Shown: positions 60,745 through 64,000 of the stretch, one piece after another
Numbering within the stretch: position 1 is the first letter of the stretch
How the letters are laid out: the number at the start of each line of letters is the position of its first letter
Source of the DNA: Verrucomicrobiota bacterium
Lineage (GTDB): Bacteria; Verrucomicrobiota; Verrucomicrobiia; Verrucomicrobiales; DEV007
Direction: 5' to 3'
DNA: 64,000 bases
Assembly (NCBI GenBank): GCA_020630975.1
Contig: JAHDID010000025.1
Location: forward strand, 1-64,000
Program-made: the position numbers and the translations under genes
Notes under the pieces: model-generated
Seen by the model: only the letters and a program-made list of their open reading frames with translations
Databases searched by the model: none
Told to the model about the DNA's origin: nothing

Positions 60745-61329
60745 ATGAACTTCCCACTCACACTGTCTTGCAAGGTCATAGCACTCGCCCCACAGATCAA
60801 TGTAAGCGATGCCAGTGGCGCCAATATCTGCTACGTGCGCCAAAAGATCATGAAGCTGAAGGAGAATATCGAGGTATTCACCGACAAAAGTAAGAGCCAA
60901 AAGATCTGCGAAATCAAAGCCAACAAGATCATCGATTTTTCTGCGACCTACCGCTTCCTCGATCACAATGGCGAGGAATTCGGCTCCGTCGCGCGCAAGG
61001 GTATGCGCTCCATCTGGAAGGCGCACTACGACATCCTAAAGGATGATCAGCCCTACATGAGTATCGACGAGGAAAATCCTTGGGTGAAAATGGTCGACAG
61101 CCTAGTGGGTGAGATCCCCATCATCGGGGCGTTCACCGGCTACATGCTCAATCCGACTTACATCATCAAGAGCGCTGCTGGCGAAGATCTGATCCGCATC
61201 CGCAAGCGACCTGCCTTTTTTGAATCAAAGTTCGTCCTCGATAAACTAGGCAACTTCGAAGCCGACGATGAACTGCGCATGGTGGTATCGACCATCATGA
61301 TGGTGCTGCTCGAGAAGAGTCGTGGCTAG
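60745..61329 (+). CDS. LURP-one/Tubby-like family protein
   Basis: From ATG 60745 the product (194 residues) starts MNFPLTLSCKVIALAPQINV, the pattern common in bacterial LURP-one-related (DUF567-like) proteins. It forms a 12-stranded barrel around a central hydrophobic helix (RMVVSTIMMVLLE at the C-terminus). Members include scramblase-like proteins; bacterial roles are unknown. ATG 60721 would add eight residues. It is convergent with tyrS, 7 bp apart. Confidence 0.78.
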   Translation: MNFPLTLSCKVIALAPQINVSDASGANICYVRQKIMKLKENIEVFTDKSKSQKICEIKANKIIDFSATYRFLDHNGEEFGSVARKGMRSIWKAHYDILKDDQPYMSIDEENPWVKMVDSLVGEIPIIGAFTGYMLNPTYIIKSAAGEDLIRIRKRPAFFESKFVLDKLGNFEADDELRMVVSTIMMVLLEKSRG

Positions 61330-61336
61330 CATAGCG

Positions 61337-62620
61337 CTACTTCAGATAAACCAAGTGGCGGTTTTTCTTGCCGATATTGATCAGGATGAAGTGATCATTG
61401 ATCGCATCCTCCGCAGTAATCGTATGCTCGGCATCGGTCACTTTAGCGGTGTTGATGGAGATACACTTGTCCTTGGTGATCTTTCTGCGCGCATCGCCTT
61501 TGCTGGAGGTAGCGCCTACCTCAGCGAGGAAGTCGATCAGGTTCACGCCCTCTGCCAGATCACCACGAGCGATTTCGCCTTGGGCGACTCCCTCAAACAC
61601 ATCGGCCACAGCGGCCTCAGGCAGTGCCTTCAGATCGTCTAGCCCAGCTTTGCCAAACAGCAGCTTGGTCGCAGCGATAGCGGTATCGACTGCCTCTCGG
61701 CCATGGATACGCTCAGTCATCTCCTCAGCCAGCGAGCGCTGCAGCGAGTTGGGGGCCTCGGCCATGCCATCGATCTGAGCCTGAATCTCGTCGACAGACT
61801 TCAGCGAGAAGATCTTGGCCAGCTTCACGATGTCGGCATCTGAGTTCTGAATCCAGAACTGGTAAAACTTGAAGGGCGAGGTCATCTCCGGATTCAGGAA
61901 GATATTGCCCGCCTCGCTCTTACCAAACTTGGTGCCATCTGCCTTGGTGATCAGCGGGCAGGTAAAGGCATAGACCTTTTCCTCGCTACCCATCATACGG
62001 CGGATCAGCTCAGTCCCAGCCGTGATATTGCCCCACTGATCGGAGCCACCAAACTGCATATCGACGCCGTGCTCCTTGTGCAGGTGGTAAAAATCGTAAC
62101 CCTGGATCAGCTGGTAGGAAAACTCGGTAAACGAGATACCACTACCACCCTCCATACGCGACTTCACCGAGTCCTTGGAGGCCATGTAGTTCACCGTCAG
62201 GTGCTTGCCCACATCGCGCAGAAAGTCGAGCAGGCTGAAATCTTTAAACCAATCGTAGTTGTCGACCATCTTGGCAGGATTGCCGTCGCGGTCAAAGTCG
62301 AGGAAACGAGATAGCTCCTCTTTGAGATTGGCGATGTTTTTCTCCAGCTCATCATCGCCCAGTAGCTTGCGCTCGTCGGACTTGCCCGATGGGTCGCCGA
62401 TGCGGCCAGTCGCGCCACCTACTAGTGCGATCGGGTGATGCCCATGACGCTGAAAATGCGTGAGCAACATGATCTGCACCATATTGCCGATGCCCAGCGA
62501 CGCCGCCGTGGGATCGAATCCGATGTATCCCACCGCCTTATTTTCGTCGAGAAACTCCTCTGTCCCTGGGATGCTGTCCTGCACCATCCCGCGCCATTTT
62601 AGCTCTTCTATCAGTTTCAT
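61337..62620 (-). CDS. tyrS: Tyrosyl-tRNA synthetase with altered HIGH motif
   Basis: From ATG 62620 the product (427 residues) starts MKLIEELKWRGMVQDSIPGTEE, the usual opening. It has GYIGFDPTAASLGIGNM in place of the HIGH sequence, GGATGRIGDPSGKS, the tyrosine-binding QLIQGYDFYHLH and GGSDQWGNI, the signature loop TKFGKSE, and a C-terminal S4 domain. HIGH reads GIGN, so both His residues are replaced. The rest of the active site is intact. The frame open to 62773 overlaps the AraC gene and is not needed. Confidence 0.93.
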   Translation of the reverse strand: MKLIEELKWRGMVQDSIPGTEEFLDENKAVGYIGFDPTAASLGIGNMVQIMLLTHFQRHGHHPIALVGGATGRIGDPSGKSDERKLLGDDELEKNIANLKEELSRFLDFDRDGNPAKMVDNYDWFKDFSLLDFLRDVGKHLTVNYMASKDSVKSRMEGGSGISFTEFSYQLIQGYDFYHLHKEHGVDMQFGGSDQWGNITAGTELIRRMMGSEEKVYAFTCPLITKADGTKFGKSEAGNIFLNPEMTSPFKFYQFWIQNSDADIVKLAKIFSLKSVDEIQAQIDGMAEAPNSLQRSLAEEMTERIHGREAVDTAIAATKLLFGKAGLDDLKALPEAAVADVFEGVAQGEIARGDLAEGVNLIDFLAEVGATSSKGDARRKITKDKCISINTAKVTDAEHTITAEDAINDHFILINIGKKNRHLVYLK

Positions 62621-62654
62621 GTGTCGGCCTCGTTTTTTTATTGAGGCGGCCACA

Positions 62655-63575
62655 TTAACCGACAGTTTCGTCGGAGCCAGTGAGGGTTTTGAATTTTTCG
62701 CGATACACGTCTGGTGTGATCTCGAAAATATCCTCAAAAGCCGTGCCGAATGCCTCCAAATCGGAGTAGCCACAGATACGAGCCACCTGTTTGGGAGTCT
62801 CGTCGGAAGAAACCAGCGTGTAAGCCCCGTGGAAGATGCGACGGCGCAGGTAGTACTCGTGCGGGCTCAGGCCCGTGTAGGCACGGAAGGAGGACTCCAC
62901 CTCATCCTGCTCGTAGACCGAGCTATTGAAAATCCCCTCCTCGAAATCGAGCCCTGCAAAGACACGGCGCTCCATCACATCGAATGCGTAACGCACAGGA
63001 AGACTCATCGCAGGATTTCCCGCACCACGCCAGTAGCGCTGGAAGTCACGAGCCAGCCCTTCCATGAGCTTCAGCAGCGACAGACGAGTCGTCGGGTTCA
63101 GGTGATCCCCCGTCTGCAGCACTTGCTCGAGATAGGTTAGCTCTTTGGTCACGACGTCGCGTGTACTCTCCTGAGTATTAAAGACATGCAGAGCATCCTC
63201 GCGCGGGTACTGCAGCCAACTCTGATCGAAGAAAAGCGTGAGCACATCCGGCATGTCGATGATGCCATAAAACTCCATGGCAAACCACTCGGGCAAGAAG
63301 CGAATACGAGTCAGCACCACATTCTCGGGATTGCAGATTTTGTGCTGATGCCCGGGATGAACCAGAATCGCAAAACCCTCTCGGATAGTTTGCTTACCGT
63401 TCTTTGTCACATGCAGTAGACCACCCTCCTGGACGTAGAAGATCTCGGGGAAGTTCGTAGCTGGAAAGCTATACTCATCCGTGAGATGAAAGTGAGTAAG
63501 ACGGATCGGCCAGCGCCCCGCATTCTTAATGCGATTTTCCTGGGTCGATTGCTTAAAAAAGGTGGGCATGGACAT
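62655..63575 (-). CDS. AraC-family transcriptional regulator
   Basis: The 306-residue protein has an N-terminal cupin-like sensor (FPEIFYVQEGGLLHVTKNGKQTIREGFAILVHPGHQHKI) and a C-terminal pair of helix-turn-helix motifs. The second pair includes ETPKQVARICGYSDLEAFGTAFEDIFEITPDVYREKF, the AraC signature. It probably responds to a sugar or small carbon compound. It lies 34 bp upstream of tyrS on the same strand; they may share a transcript by chance. Confidence 0.9.
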   Translation of the reverse strand: MSMPTFFKQSTQENRIKNAGRWPIRLTHFHLTDEYSFPATNFPEIFYVQEGGLLHVTKNGKQTIREGFAILVHPGHQHKICNPENVVLTRIRFLPEWFAMEFYGIIDMPDVLTLFFDQSWLQYPREDALHVFNTQESTRDVVTKELTYLEQVLQTGDHLNPTTRLSLLKLMEGLARDFQRYWRGAGNPAMSLPVRYAFDVMERRVFAGLDFEEGIFNSSVYEQDEVESSFRAYTGLSPHEYYLRRRIFHGAYTLVSSDETPKQVARICGYSDLEAFGTAFEDIFEITPDVYREKFKTLTGSDETVG

Positions 63576-63625
63576 ATTTACTAGATTAGGTGGAATATTT
63601 CCAGGGGCTTTTAGTTAAATATACG

Positions 63626-64000
63626 CTAATAGTAAACTTTTTTTAGAAATAATCCACCCACAGGTGCGCAAAAAGGAGATTTTTTTAAATTACAAGGCTC
63701 AGAAAGCCACATTCGCACCTCTTCTTGGCTCACCCTCCCTGCTGCGATATAGCTGCCCACCCCGATCAAAAAGCGCACCATCTTGTACAGAAAGCCATTT
63801 CCGGTGATATCGATCTCCAGCAGCTCTGGTGACACTAGCCGACTCTCTACGGCATAGATCTCGCGCACCGTGTCGCGGGTCGCGTCTTTGCCATCATTTC
63901 GATTGGCCGAAAACATGCGGAAATCGTGCTCGCCCAGATAGACCGCCATCGCCTGCTGCATGGCCTCGGCATCGAGTCGCGGCTGATGCCACGCCAGCCC
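63626..64000 (-). CDS. truA: tRNA pseudouridine synthase A, C-terminal part (runs off the window)
   Basis: The frame stays open to the end of the window and has no start within the last 39 bp that fits the family. The readable part (124 residues) has AWHQPRLD, YLGEHDFRMFSANRNDGKDATRDTVREI, and EIDITGNGFLYKMVRFLIGVGSYIAAGRV, which are the C-terminal motifs of TruA. The catalytic Asp is upstream, outside the window. TruA isomerises uridines 38-40 of tRNA anticodon arms. Confidence 0.93.
   Translation of the reverse strand, partial: GLAWHQPRLDAEAMQQAMAVYLGEHDFRMFSANRNDGKDATRDTVREIYAVESRLVSPELLEIDITGNGFLYKMVRFLIGVGSYIAAGRVSQEEVRMWLSEPCNLKKSPFCAPVGGLFLKKVYY

Noticed and set aside
1-64000. CRISPR arrays
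   Set aside because: No regularly spaced repeats with unique spacers were seen. The 21-bp-period motifs have at most three units and near-identical spacers.

Overview
The window looks like chromosome from a Gram-negative member of the Verrucomicrobiota, probably Verrucomicrobiales. That is an inference from gene content: two secreted sulfatases, a LptD/LpxA/WaaA outer-membrane set, a DUF2853 protein, an ECF sigma factor paired with a small membrane partner, an EboE-type protein, a nuoJKLMN block, and many verrucomicrobial-style hypothetical secreted proteins. No rRNA, CRISPR array, intact transposase or integrase was seen. Two intact tRNA genes are present (Asn-GTT and Pro-GGG, both minus strand, both with encoded CCA), plus two tRNA-derived remnants.

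Layout. 0-0.6 kb: a truncated ORF with a defence-like N-terminus and a tRNA-Arg-like remnant lacking a D arm. 0.7-9.9 kb: an OmpA-domain membrane protein, two sulfatases, tRNA-Asn, an ECF sigma/membrane-partner pair, a ketopantoate-reductase-like enzyme, an rsuA/rsmC-type pair and DUF2853. 9.9-11.1 kb: a gene-poor stretch full of GC-rich hairpins. 11.1-21.5 kb, mostly minus strand: lptD, lpxA, radC, a nucleosidase-like gene, a PhoH-like gene, surE and small envelope proteins, with mnmE divergent. 21.7-31.9 kb: asd, a prenyl-diphosphate synthase, an eboE-like gene, a secreted hydrolase, an AsmA-like giant, rsmD and waaA. 32-35.3 kb: a low-molecular-weight tyrosine phosphatase, glpD and small conserved proteins. 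35.4-41.5 kb: nuoJKLMN behind a good promoter with a perfect CRP-type palindrome. 41.5-43.9 kb: a HExxH peptidase and a membrane protein.

43.9-56.2 kb is the most unusual part. A 26-bp copy of the 3' end of tRNA-Pro lies at 43907-43932, in direct orientation to the intact tRNA-Pro at 56174-56250. This is the geometry left by integration into a tRNA 3' end. The 12.3 kb between holds no recognisable integrase. It carries a GAF histidine kinase, two degenerate receiver-like proteins, a MarR regulator with a palindromic operator, a small extremely acidic Tyr/Asp-rich protein, and a methyltransferase-ATP-grasp fusion. It also carries two paralogous small proteins of unknown family on either side of another unknown gene, then a RimB-like aspartic peptidase, an AstE/AspA-like zinc deacylase and a RimK-TrkA_C fusion, closed by an NtrC-type regulator. 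I read it as a regulated amidoligase/peptidase module whose substrate is unknown; the acidic protein is one candidate.

56.4-64 kb: a CDP-alcohol phosphotransferase/PlsC/CdsA phospholipid cluster, a FAD enzyme with the WxWxIP and FxxPxxSxG signatures of flavin-dependent halogenases, a LURP-one protein, tyrS, an AraC regulator and the C-terminal part of truA. A 15-bp motif repeated at an exact 21-bp period occurs upstream of three unrelated genes (at 0.52, 23.68 and 58.81 kb) and has no obvious explanation within the window.
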